Assembly: GCA_002917075.1 (NCBI GenBank)
Contig: NTMA01000010.1
Span: 619,538 to 683,537, forward strand
Origin: Hawksworthiomyces lignivorus
Lineage: Eukaryota; Ascomycota; Sordariomycetes; Ophiostomatales; Ophiostomataceae
Length of the DNA stretch: 64,000 bases
Reading direction: 5' to 3'
The translations under genes and the position numbers were made by a program. Below, one piece after another: positions 26,202 to 38,209 of this stretch. The notes below the pieces were generated by a model. That model was given only the letters and a program-made list of their open reading frames with translations, had not been told where the DNA came from and searched no databases. The first letter of the stretch is position 1. Each line of letters starts with the position of its first letter.

Positions 26202-27518
26202 ATGCATTTATCTCCAGAGCCTCGGCATGTGGGTGACTTGAACGCTACTCTTCATGACGCTTTCTCTGAGTCTTCGCCGCCGCTTACACCTGAGTTGACG
26301 TCTTATGCTGCTGAGAGCACCGAGAATGTCTCTAGCTGTCTCCCTATTTCTGGACGAGACATTTCACTTTACGACAATACAGACAACGGTTCAGCACAGA
26401 CCCCACGTGCCTCTTGGTTTCCTCAATATGGCTATAGAATCCTATTGTCATTACAGGAATCGTGTTCTAGTCCACCACAGCTGCAGATAGACCGTCTTCC
26501 GCATCTGCATATTGCAGAATGCTCACACCATGTCGATACAGGTGTACGACCGCTCTCTTTACATGACCGCACGTTTCAGGATCTCACGCTAGCCGATATA
26601 GAGACACTCGAAGAGCTTGGAGGTTCATCTGGGCGGCGGCAGTCCGCGGCATATCGGTTCGGTAGAGACTATGTAATCAAAGTCTCTCCACACGACAGCA
26701 TCTTGTACGAATTTCGTGTTCTTGCGTACATTCGGCGGCACTTTCCCAACATACCCGTGCCAAAAGTCTTCGAGACTCGGCATTTACGCGATGCAGCGGG
26801 CCGTGACCGCTACTGCATGTTGATGGAATACATTGACGGCGTGCGAGCGGACGAAGCGGTGTGGGACTGGAGCCGAGAGGAAATAGAGGCGTTCATGGAA
26901 GCGGCGCAGAGACTGCGGAGCGAGATCGCCACGAAAACCGGGCCTTGCATACAAGCCATCGGAGTCAATACTGATCAAGACGGAGACAGCGAGATGAGCG
27001 GCACGGACGATGGTCCTGCAAACAACAAGGCGGAGACGGGGCGGGCATCCTCCCAGCATGTGCGAGACGAGATTTTCGACCACATCTGGCAAGAAATTGA
27101 ACGTGGTCCCTTTGTTTCGGAACCTGGCTTCACGGCTTCCATCAGCGTGGCGCTCCGGCGAAGGGGTGCCGGCGCAGCCCGCCTCGAGCTTGTCAGCAGC
27201 ATGATCGAAAAGCTGCCTTCCCTAGTCAATGCAGCTGAAACAAAGAACAATTCTACTTCCTGCTCGTTCCCTTTGCAGCATGCCAATTTGACGCTTGGCA
27301 ACATTCTCGTGCGACGCACAGCAGAGTCGAGCTCTCCAGAGATCGTTGGCGTCCTCGGGTGGGGCCAGAGTGGATTCTACCCGCCATGGTGGGAGATGGC
27401 GAAGATGGCGGCATCTGAGGACAAGCTGTTCGTAGACTTAGCAGCAGCAGACGCAGCCTTCCAGTGGTACAGCCAGCATGTGAGCGTGATGCTGCATGTA
27501 CGAGACATCATTTATTGA
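26202..27518 (+). CDS. APH/choline-kinase-fold protein, probable pseudokinase
   Basis: Single-exon gene of 438 residues from the ATG at 26202. The open frame extends upstream without an ATG through a pyrimidine-rich leader, so the apparent hydrophobic N-terminus is not used. The fold is the fungal aminoglycoside-phosphotransferase-like (APH) family. The N-lobe has AYRFGRDYVIKVSP with the ATP lysine K160 and the pairing glutamate E170 in LYEFRVLAYIR, then NIPVPKVFETR and the hinge CMLMEYIDG. In the C-lobe the catalytic loop reads HANLTLGNILV (H360-N362), where the family has HGD or HAD. The metal-binding DW motif reads LGWGQSGFYPPWWE (G386-W387). Both essential aspartates are therefore replaced, by N and G, while the scaffold is kept. 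I infer a non-catalytic or atypical member. An acidic low-complexity insert lies around residues 250-290. Confidence 0.85.
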   Translation: MHLSPEPRHVGDLNATLHDAFSESSPPLTPELTSYAAESTENVSSCLPISGRDISLYDNTDNGSAQTPRASWFPQYGYRILLSLQESCSSPPQLQIDRLPHLHIAECSHHVDTGVRPLSLHDRTFQDLTLADIETLEELGGSSGRRQSAAYRFGRDYVIKVSPHDSILYEFRVLAYIRRHFPNIPVPKVFETRHLRDAAGRDRYCMLMEYIDGVRADEAVWDWSREEIEAFMEAAQRLRSEIATKTGPCIQAIGVNTDQDGDSEMSGTDDGPANNKAETGRASSQHVRDEIFDHIWQEIERGPFVSEPGFTASISVALRRRGAGAARLELVSSMIEKLPSLVNAAETKNNSTSCSFPLQHANLTLGNILVRRTAESSSPEIVGVLGWGQSGFYPPWWEMAKMAASEDKLFVDLAAADAAFQWYSQHVSVMLHVRDIIY

Positions 27519-27831
27519 GGCGCGACGGGCGGTATTGATTCGTTGGAAATAAAGAAAGAAAACCCATAATTACCTGAATAAAGCATCTGCAGCTTGCTTT
27601 CTATTCATACTCTGTTTTAATTTTTTGTATATTGTTTTACCTCAAGTCTCAACGGCTAGCTGAAAGACAGTAATAATAATGGCATGTCTTCAGCGAAATT
27701 TTCCTCCTTGTCCACTCATAGAAAAACTATAAGCAATTGTGTGCCACGAGATATCGAGACATAGCACGTGCGCCAAAGACCATAGTCTAGGCCACTCTAG
27801 CACCCCCATATCCTGAACTGCAAGCAGTTCT
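27519..27831. other. Short convergent intergenic spacer
   Basis: A 313-nt AT-rich spacer between the stop codons of the plus-strand APH-fold gene and the minus-strand permease. It holds the poly(A) signals listed separately and no coding sequence. Confidence 0.7.
27548..27582 (+). terminator. Two AATAAA polyadenylation signals after the APH-fold gene
   Basis: AATAAA occurs at 27548-27553 and 27577-27582, 30 and 59 nt after the stop codon, in A-rich DNA followed by T-rich sequence. This is a plausible 3'-end formation signal. The facing permease gene ends 250 nt further on. Confidence 0.45.
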
Positions 27832-29755
27832 TTACAGAAAGTAGCGGTATCCAACAGTGCCCTCCAATTCTGTTGGGACCTGCAAAACACCCCCCTTTTC
27901 GGGCTCGCCGGGGGTAGCAATAGCGGCGGAATTGCTGGCCTCTGCGGCGGCCTCAGCGCGCTCGAACTGGCCGTTCTTGTACACGAAGTATTGGCGCAAG
28001 ATAAGGGCGAGCAAGGCGTTGAAAAACATAAAGGCGGCGCAGATGGACATGCCCTTGATATAGTAAGGCTGCTGGGTGACGGGGAACACGCGGGTGCCCA
28101 GGATGGGTCCGCACTGGCCGATGATGTTGAGCATGGCGATGCCAACGCCACGCTTGGTGTCAGTGCCCTGGTTGTTCAAGACCCAGGGAAGGATATTGGC
28201 GATAGCAGGGAAGACACCCGCAGCGGCGAGGAAGACGCCCAGGTAGCGCACGGCCACGGTGCGGACGGTGGCCAGCAGGATATAGCCGACGCCACCCATG
28301 AGGGACAGGGCGATGATCATGAGCCCACGCTGACGCGTGCGATCCGCGATGAAGGTGGTGGCAATGCACACCAAGAAGGAGAGGAAGTAGGGCGGCGCGG
28401 TCAAGCCCTGGGCGTCGATGCTGGAATAGCCCATAGTAGTGAGGATAGCGGGAAGGAACACAGGAAGAGAGGCGAAGGAGACGTTGCAGCTAAAGTACTG
28501 TATGCGGGGGAAAGGGACTGACGTTAATTCATTGCTCCCACACATAGCATTGGGGAGAAATTTCATCTCGGAAGGGCGAAGAGAACAGTGGGGGGGTTTC
28601 TTACCATCAACGGCAGAATGAGGGTCTGGGGATGAGAAAAGGTGGACAGAATCTCGCGGAAAGTGACGCCACCAGTGCCCAGACGGTCTTTTCCCTCCTG
28701 GCCGGTCTGCATCACCGTGCGCGCTCGAGCGACTTCGCGCTCCTCCTCTGTAAGAAACTTGGCCGTGTCCGGCGAGTCTGGCATGGCAAAGTATACGACG
28801 ACGGCCATGACGATCGTGGGCAGGCCCTCCACGAGAAACAGGAGGCGCCAGTTGGCGATAGAGGCGTGCCCAGAAGTGATACCGAAGGCCAAGGCACCCG
28901 CAAATGTGGTCGCCAGCGGCGCAGCTGACAAGAAAATACCACAACGTAGACCCAATTCGTGGCGCCGGTAGAAGAAACTGAGTAGGTACGGAACGCCAGG
29001 CGAGAAGGCAGCCTCAGCCATGGCCAAGAACCAGCGGCAGGCCATGAGGCCTGCCCAGTTGAAGGCGGCTGCCTGGAGGGTTGATGCAATGCCCCAGATC
29101 AACACTGTAACAAACGCCCAAAGATCTGTAATGTATGAGCTTGGTTGAAACTAGAGAACTATCAGACGGCCTAAAGGGATGACTTACGCGGAGGTAAGAT
29201 CTTCCACATGATGGCAAGCCACTCAAAAATAACTATGCTGTGTCAGCTTCAACAATACACCGTCAAACGAGGAAAAAAACAGAATTGGCCCTTCAAACGT
29301 ACTGTATGGGATGTAGAAGATGGTAAGCAGCCATTGATAATGCGGATCATCAAATCCCAAGTCCTTGCCCATGCCAGCGGTCTGGGCATTGCCGATGTTG
29401 GAGCGGTCGAGGAACCCAAGGAGATCTGGAGAATTAAGGCGATGAGTATGAGGATTAATATTGAATCTCGCAAAAAGCTAGAACGCTTTCGCATGGCGAT
29501 TGAGGACGAGAAGGGTCACTTACAGCAGAGGAACACCAATGTCACTAGAACACCGTCCATCTTGCGCAGCAGACGACGCTCAACTGCAGGATCGATCTCA
29601 ACGAGACGATAGCCGGGAGGCAGATTGGCAGCAACATCCGCATTATTCTCTGCTGCGGCGCCGGTCGCCGCGACATGTTTGTCGACGGCTGTAGAAATTG
29701 GGGTAGCTGGGGTTACGGCAGTATCCTCATACTGGGCATCAACGGCTTTTTCCAT
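27832..29755 (-). CDS. MFS permease, anion:cation symporter (ACS/Dal5-Tna1-like) family
   Basis: Five exons: 29755..29524, 29425..29303, 29232..29188, 29125..28605 and 28497..27832, totalling 1,587 nt and 528 residues. All donors are GTAAGT, GTACGT or GTAAGA, and the phases agree throughout. The start is the ATG at 29755 (CCAAGATGG). An approximately 60-residue cytosolic tail leads into RRLLRKMD, then the joined first helix and the family signature GFLDRSNIGNAQTAGMGKDL, IFYIPYIIFEWLA and CRWFLAMAEAAFSPG. The C-terminal half has six more hydrophobic segments and a charged tail. ACS carriers import allantoate, nicotinate, pantothenate, biotin and similar anions at the plasma membrane; the substrate cannot be read from the sequence. 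The central 45-nt exon is small but encodes the conserved IFEWLAIMWKILPP part. Confidence 0.93.
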
Positions 29756-32531
29756 CTTGGCAACGGATCTTGGCAACGGTCTGCGTATAAGTCAAGCACG
29801 ACGTTTCTTGGCACGCGCTTTGGGGTCAAGGAACACTGAGGAAGTGCGAAGAAATGTATCGCAATTTGAAAAACGCACGCCGACTACGTAAAAGACGGTG
29901 CAGATGTAGGTGTTAGAAGTGATAATCACATCCAGATCGTCACCATAGATGAAGAGTGTGAAAAAGGAAAAATATTAGAGGGAAGGGCGGGACAGTGACG
30001 GGAAAGAAGAAGAAGGGATAATATTACGACAGAATCCCAGGTTCCTAAAGCCAAAAACTGAGATTGGGATCGCTCATACTCTCCAGTCTCATTATGAACT
30101 ACCACGATTCAAAAAAAAAATTCATTTCATCTGCAGTACAACGCTTTCCCGCCATTATTCTCGGGAACTCTTCCACACAGAACCTCTACCCATCCCGCAA
30201 AACTAGAGGGGAAAAAAAAACAGGGTATCAGGTCCTCCGCCACCCGCGTGACGAAAAGGCACAGAATAAAAGAACAAAAAAGGAAAAAAGATACAGCTCG
30301 ATGCTAGGTGAGATGTGGAGGTTGCACCGAGTGGTTAGGTGCACAATGGTGAGGGGAAGGACCCAAAAGATCTTCGAAAGGCAAAGATCGCCGGATTTTC
30401 CCCGCCTCATCGAAGAGAGAGAATGAACGAGGCGGAGGATATAGCAATTGGGGATTTGTGGATTAATTGCTGATCTCTTTAGTCTTTGTTCCTTTGCCCC
30501 TGTTTAACGGATCTCGACCTCAGGCAATGTCAGGCGCACATCTGACGATGTGGAGATGGTGTAATTTTCGCGCAAACTTTTTCACTTCCTAGGAATCTCT
30601 CTCTATCGTTCTCGAGCTGTCCTGTAGAATGCTTGCAGTCACAATTGTGACCCTGCCATTCTTTCCCCGTTCTCCTTTTTTTTTTTTTTTGGCGCCTCCA
30701 TTTCTCACAGCTAATTTTTTTTGGCCTCGCTGCGACGCAACGAGACGTACTGATGGTTCAATTGCGACCTATCAGGCCCCTTCAAGGGTGACTGAATGAC
30801 CTCGTGCATAATCCTGCGTGACATTCGGCCATTCCGCTATGCTGGGTGTCGGTAGATACCCCAGTGTGCTGTATAACCTATGTTGTGGGATGGCTGTGAT
30901 CGTTGACGATCTTTTCTGAAAAGCCTTCTTCTTGGGATCAACTACATACTCAAGGGATGTGACTTACATGGAGAAGGCGGGCAGTATTACGATGAGCCGC
31001 AGAGAAGCAAGACTCAACAATGAGAATGAGGCAAATCGGAGGGACAGAAGACAATTAGGATCGGAACCATGAGGCCTTTGCACTTGACGCCAATTTAACA
31101 GCATGTTGATGTCAGAGGGACAAAATCATAGCTGGCCAGGTTTCTCAAACAAAACAACGCCATCCAATAAGACTAGGCACTGGTTTAGATCTCTAAATAC
31201 ATAAAGGCCAAGCCATGTCATGATAATTTCTATAGATCAATTAAATCTGCTGATTTTCTCACTAAAAAGAAGACTCCTGTCGAAATTAGATATAAATAAC
31301 AAATAAGAACTGTCTTCTTGACTTTTCCGCCTTCGCTTCCATGTCTCGTCTCAATCTATCCCGTCGCGATAGATCCAGAAAGCTTATAACACGAGTTTCC
31401 CTGCGTTCCGTTGGAAGCTGAGAGCTCAGCCGGATGTGCTACAGCATTCAGACAAAACTTCTACGTTCCGAAAATAGTCCAGTCTTTCGGGAGCGCAAAT
31501 CAACCGGATTTCCTTTGGGTCGGAGCACTAGGCGGTTTCTCGCAAAATAAACTGCAATACCCATGTTGTATGGATGGACTTTGGTCTACAAATGACGGTC
31601 AAAACACTCCCCGGTTTCCTCGTAGCTTGCACTCTCATTATTGTATTCGAGGAGAAAATTGTACCTCGTTTCTAGATGCGATTGGACGAGATCGCCGGTC
31701 CACAAACTGAAAGATATAGTTCCTCATTCCTCTACGCTGTAGAACACGCTTGTAAACAGCTGTGCCACCTTTGTGGGCTTTATTTCCACCTACATTGGAC
31801 AGTAAGCCGGCCGACTAAAACGTTCCTTTCCCCAACATCGCCGCACAAATGAACATGTCGACGACAGTCATTGCCGTTTGGTCGTGGTCTAATGATCAGA
31901 TAAGACTCTTGCTATAAACTTTGTGAGCTCGCTGTCTTCCATTGACTTGTTTTATCTGCTCGTGTAAATAAGCAGAATAGCGCAAGAAAGAGAGAAACAC
32001 TGAGAGTGAAGGGAGCGGACTCCTCGGCTCATCCTAACTAGCAACATAATTATAGCTCCCAAAACAAGAGGTATGAGGCTTGTGAGGGTGAATTTGGTCT
32101 CTCTGGCTTAAGGAATCTTCCATTTGTGGAAGACTGTGCCAGTCTTGTGATGGAACATCGTCTGGCTAGAGTCCGGACGCCTTATTCGTAGTTCTGCCGA
32201 AACTTATCCATCCAACTTGAGAATAGGCTTGTTCCATTTGTCTCTGCTTGGATAGAAAGGGCCTACCTTTCTTTATCTCTCTGAAGTATCATTGCCCTCT
32301 GACGAAAAGGCCGAAAAGGCCGAAAACTCCTGGCACCATGTTAGAGGACGGTGTAAGCTAGCAGAATTGACTCGTAAGGAAACTCCTCCAGTCTCAGTGC
32401 GTTGCTTGCAACCTATGGAGCCTTATGGAGTCTTTTCCTCCTACAACTCGACAAAAATATATAGGAGAGACCAGAGAAACAAACATGGAATCACTGGATG
32501 TGACAGCTCGACAAAACAAGCAAAAAGTATT
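29756..32531. other. Gene-free region upstream of the permease
   Basis: No coding sequence is supported. It begins with the permease promoter. Contents include a T15 run at 30676-30690 and A-rich stretches near 30110 and 30210. Frames such as 30064-30426 and 31411-31710 have no recognisable domain. Confidence 0.55.
32522..32526 (-). terminator. RNA polymerase III T-tract terminator of tRNA-Val
   Basis: Five consecutive T residues on the minus strand lie 6 nt downstream of the mature tRNA 3' end, the usual Pol III stop. Confidence 0.7.
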
Positions 32532-32626
32532 GGCTCCGCTGGGGTTCGAACCCAGGACCTTCTGCGATCGCAAGGCGAATCGCTTTACTGTGAAGCAGAC
32601 GTCGTAACCAACTAGACCACGGAACC
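32532..32626 (-). tRNA. tRNA-Val (anticodon CAC) with a 22-nt intron
   Basis: Read on the minus strand, the acceptor arms GGTTCCG (32626-32620) and CGGAGCC (32538-32532) pair with one G-T wobble. The T arm is CTGGG-TTCGAAC-CCCAG. The anticodon stem TCTGC/GCAGA encloses the loop TTCACA-C, with CAC as anticodon (valine, GUG codons). A 22-nt insert, from GTAAAGC to TGCGAT, interrupts the loop after the base 3' to the anticodon, the canonical position for nuclear tRNA introns removed by the SEN endonuclease. A T5 run starts 6 nt after the 3' end and suits RNA polymerase III termination. The T arm, TAGTTGGTTA D loop and stems all fit, so the call is firm. Confidence 0.95.
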
Positions 32627-35600
32627 GGATGATTTGTTGCCTCCCAGGGCAGCACTTTGCTGTGATGATGCTTTGTTTCCAAGGTGGAGATCTAGTACGC
32701 GGCCTCGCCGGCGCTGTAATGGTCCCCCTTTTTGATCAAAAACATCTCGTGAATTGATGTTTGTCGAAGGGGTTTGACTGCACCTAGTGCTATATGCGGG
32801 GGAGCCGCAGAAGAGCCATGCGCTAGGCGGCATCGGGCCAAGCGGCCGGCATGGCGGCGTGTGTGCGAGCTTTACGAGACCTTTTCCTACGAGTATTTGC
32901 TTTTGCAGAAGGCACCCGCACGTGCAGAGAGCCGTGGAATCGGCATTGAAAGTCGGCAGATGGCAAAGGCTGCGAAAGAGAAGAAGAAAAGGCCGGTGGT
33001 TTGGTGTGTTGAATTGCCGAACAACCGAATAAAAGACACGAAAAACAGAAGAAAGACAAAAAGAGAAAGAGCTGAGACAAGAGCGGCCTCGCAGAAGCGG
33101 CTGGCTTTCTGACAGTTGATTATTTTGAAGGCTACTTGATATACATCTGACATTCTTGGAACATAACGCTCTGACTTTTTTCCTTTTTGAACGTGCCAAC
33201 TTCACACTCAGCCTTGCCGAGAGGGTGTTTACGTTTTGCTGTCATTTTCTCCGCCTTTAGACAGGAATCCAGTGTGACAGTGCTTATTTACAGAGCCGCA
33301 GACAGAAGTTGGATGTGACGCTTGTGCCCTTTTCAGCTAGGCATAGTAGAAGAGATCTCTGCAATCTGGCTTGGCATGATAGCTGAATAGTATGAGGAGG
33401 ACAACATGGGTATCAAGATAGTCAGGGCCAGAAATTACGAGAAAGCCTATCTGGATCAAATATGCAGCCACGGAGCTTTCGCGCAGCAGTTATTTAGAGC
33501 CTAAGAAGCCCAGGCTAGCATAGTAGAAAAAATGGCTCCCAAAAGCCCACATCATAGCCATGGTGCAGCCTCGATGGAGATATGCGGAGTTTGAGTAGGC
33601 GGATGTGTGTCGGCATGTCTTAGCAAAAAAGATATGGTGTACGGGGCACTCTCAGTCTGTACACCTACACTGGCTGATGGAGCAGTTGTCAGGCAGAAAA
33701 AAGAAGCCGGGGAAAGCGAAAGCACGCAGTAAAAAAAAGGGTAATAATTTTCACTATTTAGTCTTAACGGGTTGTCTTCAACTGCGACGAGAGGTTCTCA
33801 ATTTTTTTTTTTTTTTTGGTTCTCATTTTTTTTTCGGGAAGGGGAATGTACGTGCATGTTTCATTCAAATACGAGGGAGGACAGAGGTGGGAAATAGAAA
33901 CAAGAGGCTTTCTGCATATCGATGCGCCACTTCGGCTTTTTTCAGTGCCTCGCTTTGACAATTTTTGGCGCTCAGCCGGCGAGCGAGGCCCGCCACATGC
34001 GAGAAAGGCTCCAAAGGGCACGATGCACACAAACGTGCGCCAACCTGACAAAAGAGAATTGAAGTACGACAGAGGATGTGCCTGCCTGCCTCTAAGCTGT
34101 ATTGGCCGGAATTATTAGTTTTCCTGTGTTTAGCACTCGTACGAGCACCAGTCCTCGTGCTCTCTTACTCTCAAAGCACAAAGAAACTCGTATCAGTCAG
34201 GATGGAACTGACTGACATGTCTTTGATGCCTGGCCGTGCCTCCGGCAAACGGCGATGTCGGATCCACTCCTTTTCTTTTCTTCCTCTTTTCTGTTTGCTC
34301 AGATCTATTTCTCTCCTGATTTGGCTGTCGCTCCCATGACGTGAAAAAGACAAGTCTAAAGAGCTGTGGAAAGCTGGCGAAAAGCTCATTCGGCAGTGCC
34401 CCAAAAGAATTCCTATATTTAGAATGGCACTGGTATTGGCGGGGGCGTAACCCCATTCGACCTAAGATGTTAGTGTGTCAACGTTCTCTGGCGTTCTACG
34501 CTGTCGGAGAAGAAACGCCACTGGGAAGGATTTTCTTGCTTCCCAGGGCTCGCCGACTCCGTGCATACTAATGCTTATTACACCTTCGGCAATGTTACGT
34601 TTCTTAGTTCATAGGAGGCAGTTATTGATGGACTCACAGAGCCTACTCTCGCATGGTCGTACATTACTCTTATACGTCAGAAGGATCTAGCCTGAGAAGG
34701 AACGACAGTCAGCGTTGCGTTAATTGGCGTTATGAGCAGAAAAACTACGACAGGATATTAAAAAATTGGCATCTACGCACGGGACTGCGCCGCCCACATT
34801 GTGAGTGAAACGATTTCGAAATCTTCCGAGAATATCAAGAAACTATCGAGCCCGTTAGTGTGCTTCTTGCGCGGCAAATGTTGGCGACTGAAAGTCTTTG
34901 GAACTACTCCGTATCAGTACACCAAATACGTGTACAGAGGACTACTCGTACTGCCCAGCAACAGCGCAATAGCTTCAATATACTCCCTAAATCATCTCAC
35001 CCCACAAACACAGCGCGAACATGCGCGATAAACTCGTACACGTATGTCGTACTACGCAATACCGTGCTTGCAAACAAAAAAACTAGCGCTAACGAGGTGA
35101 TAGACCGTTTCATAAAAGGTACTCGTAAGCAGGCAGTCCGCCACCAACGCGGCGCTGGCTTTTGGCAATCAGTATCTTTCCTCATAGAAACTTTATTTTG
35201 CCCATACATTCTTATAGAGCATACGTGTATAAGCTCGTCGTTGGTTCAACTTAGCTCTGCATTTATTCTTGTACCAAATACTTTCTCTCGTCAGCTTCTG
35301 AGGATGGTCTCCAAGGCAGCGCAGATGTGTGTGCCCAAATGAGACCGCAATGCGCTCTCTTACTGGTTGAAATTAGTGCCTCCACCGCTAATAAGCGTCG
35401 CAACGAATGAAAGCTTACATATGGCTGTTGCAGAAAGGCTGAAACAGGGGGACAGGAGAACAGGGAACAGTGCCCTAGGAGACTGAGGGAAATCAGAAAC
35501 TCCAAGAACAAATGGGAAACATACGCTACAAGGTGAAAAGAGGAAGAAATGGTTCCCTCCGGAGTGGAAAGAAAGGCCGAGGCCAGTCGGCGGCCACTCC

Positions 35601-38209
35601 GACACCTTGGCTAGCAATCTTCAAACGTAGGAAAGGGGGCAGAGCCAACAGACGGAAGATGGCGACGGCAATGGAGAAGCGCGGAGAAGGCGAGCTTAAA
35701 GAGGGCAAATTGAGGAAACTGTTGGATGAGGACCAGCAGACATTTGAATAAAACCGCGCCAGGCAAGAGAGAGCAAAGCAGAAAAGAGGACCAGATTGTG
35801 GCGGTGCTCTGACAAATCAGAGCCGGAGGAAGAGGGAAACAGTCAAAAGAAGAGACACACAAGAAAGGCTAAAGGTAACAAACCCCAGGCGTCTCTTAGG
35901 AGCCTGGCCAGGCCAAGAAATGCGAATGCCCTGCTTTTCAAGGGCGATTCTTCTAGGCAAAACCCTGCCAAGTAGGTTTAGGAACGTATTCTGAAGTGCT
36001 TTGCTAGGAACCGCATGTTGCGCAGTTTTCCTAGTTTATTTTGCCATCGTTCCCCTTGCATGCTTCTTCAGGCGGTGTTCTTTTGTTTCCATTTTCCTGT
36101 TCTAGGATTAGCGCGTTTTGGGGAAGAGCGGCCGGCTCCCTTTCTGTCTCCTTTTCTTTCCTTTTTTGGCGTCGAGCACACAGTCGAGAAATTAGCATCG
36201 CCCTGACCATGTGAGACATGGCCTCTCGCAGGAGCCTCGGCCAAGACGCAACTGAATTTTCGCAGTCGTGAAACATAACATACTGTCCTCAGTACTGCGC
36301 ATTATGGCACTGCCAAACAAGTAAGGAATACGGCGTATTGCACTCCGTACTTCCAGCAGCACTCGGACGCCGTAAATAATAACTTTACGCTATATACATA
36401 CGTATGCTGAAATTATGCTTGCTAGCGGACAGGGTCTCTGGCTTAACGCTCGGCCACAGTGGCAGCCAGTCAACCGATGGCCGTTTAAGGTAGTTTCGAT
36501 TACCTAAATGTTTCTTCCGTTGTTCAACCTACGGGATATTACTGTTTGTCTGTTGGTTTTCCCTGCCTGTTTCGCTCTTCTTTCACCCATTCAGCATAAA
36601 CTTCGCCGCAATAAGTTTCTTTATGTGTATGACTCCCAAAGGACCCGTTCTAAGCCCAACAAGCACTTAAAGAGGAGGATTGCATCTGTTGGAAGCATCC
36701 GCAGGAGGATGAATGGCATCTCTTGAGGCGAAACATATATGGAGTAATTAAGCATACGCAGTATAAACTGTCAACTGCCTACTTAAATACGATCTCGTAT
36801 GCTTGGATGAATTCCACCCAGTCACCTGGCCACGCCGCGCCCACAGATGACACGCGCCGCAGCAACAATGGCGCTTGGCGTTCTGGGTCCTTCGTATTCA
36901 CAAACCGTCTCTGTGGCTGGGTCTAGTCCTAATTGGGCCCTAGCGACCGCAAGAATCCCCTTGTCAGGGGGTGGTGTGGTTTTTCGGTACGAGAAGATCT
37001 CTACGTAATTTGAGCTGTAGGGACCCAAGAAAATTAGCAGTGCCTGAAAATCTCCCTGTAAATTGCGCAGAACCACGAAATCCAGAGTACGAGCAGTACC
37101 TGGTTTTTCGTGTCTGTTCTTGCGGATCCTACGACTGCTTAGTGTTGGCCTCACTCGGAGCCGTCTTTCCTTCCTTATGCCGAGAAGGGACGACGTGCCC
37201 ACTCGGTATTTTCTCTGTGACTCCGTATTTTGCTCTTGTTCGCTCTTTTCCTTTCTCTGCTGTATTGAGTACGCGTCCACTACAACTAGCCTCCATTCCG
37301 GTGACTTGTTTCCCTCTAGAACACCAACAGCTAATCAGCAGCTAATAGCATGACGCCAACGCCTTAGAGAAAAGTAGCCAGTCGGAGTTGTGAGAACGCC
37401 AAAGAGCACATCGCACGAATAAAGCCCTCAAGATGACAAGCTGCCTCTTCCCTCTTGCAATTCTCTTCTTTTCATAAAGTACATCTGCATGCACAATATA
37501 GTAGGGGATACATACATACTGCACGTCTGACCCTGCAGGCGGCTCCTGTGTGAGCCAGCCACCTCAGCCCCATCCACCCCTAGCAACCCCTGGTTGCACT
37601 CTGTGTGCTTGTACCTCGTACATCGACGATCAAAGATACATCTGACGTAGCGCTCGCAGTGCGTTGCATACCCCCCCCCCCCTTTCGTCGTAAACCTTTT
37701 GCGCTAAGTTCGCCGCCCCCCTTCCCTCCCAAGACTCGTATGGCGCGACCCATTTCTCCTTGCTGGGTGACCGTACCTAGACAACATCCTCCTCTGTTGG
37801 CTCGTATAGGTTACCTGTCAAGCCGCTCCCGAGTCACCAAGAATACTCGTAATGGTGGGTAGCGCCGTTTTGGGTAGCTTGCCAACCTGATGAGATGGCA
37901 AGGTGCCTGACCCCTAAATTTGGAAAGTTGTGCAAGATCTCAATAAATTCCTGCTCATTCCTCCGCATCCAAGCCCTAGTCGCTCTTTCTCTCTTTTCTT
38001 CTTTCTTACTCTGCATCATCTTTTAGCTTCAGCCTTTCTTCTCAAAGAACCCTTTTTCTTTATTCTCAGTCTTTCGTTCAGACCCCACCCTTGATCTCGA
38101 GGGAGGCATATTTACACTCGCTTATACCCCTTTTTGATTCTCACATCTTTTTTCTTTTTGTGTTCCCCGTTCTACAGTAATCTACTCAGTACAATCACCA
38201 ACCATCATC
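32627..38209. other. Gene-free region between tRNA-Val and the CRH gene
   Basis: No protein gene was supported on either strand. Contents are a T16 run at 33802-33817, a C12 run at 37671-37682, TACTCCGTA at 34905, and TACTCGTA-type motifs at 32888, 34943, 35120 and 37844. Open frames, for example 110-200 codons around 32612-33205, are low in complexity and have no domains. Confidence 0.55.
37980..38206 (+). promoter_or_regulatory. Pyrimidine-rich core promoter/leader of the CRH gene
   Basis: The plus strand is rich in C and T (CTCTTTCTCTCTTTTCTTC, TTTTTCTTTATTCTCAG, CATCTTTTTTCTTTTTG) up to an ACAATCACCAACCATCATC leader directly before the ATG. Such CT tracts upstream of transcription starts are typical of highly expressed fungal genes. 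The exact start site is not determined. Confidence 0.5.

Noticed and set aside
22345..29755. A secondary-metabolite cluster formed by the dioxygenase, APH-fold protein and permease
   Set aside because: No core synthase, terpene cyclase or cluster regulator is present, and kilobase gaps and mixed strands separate the genes.
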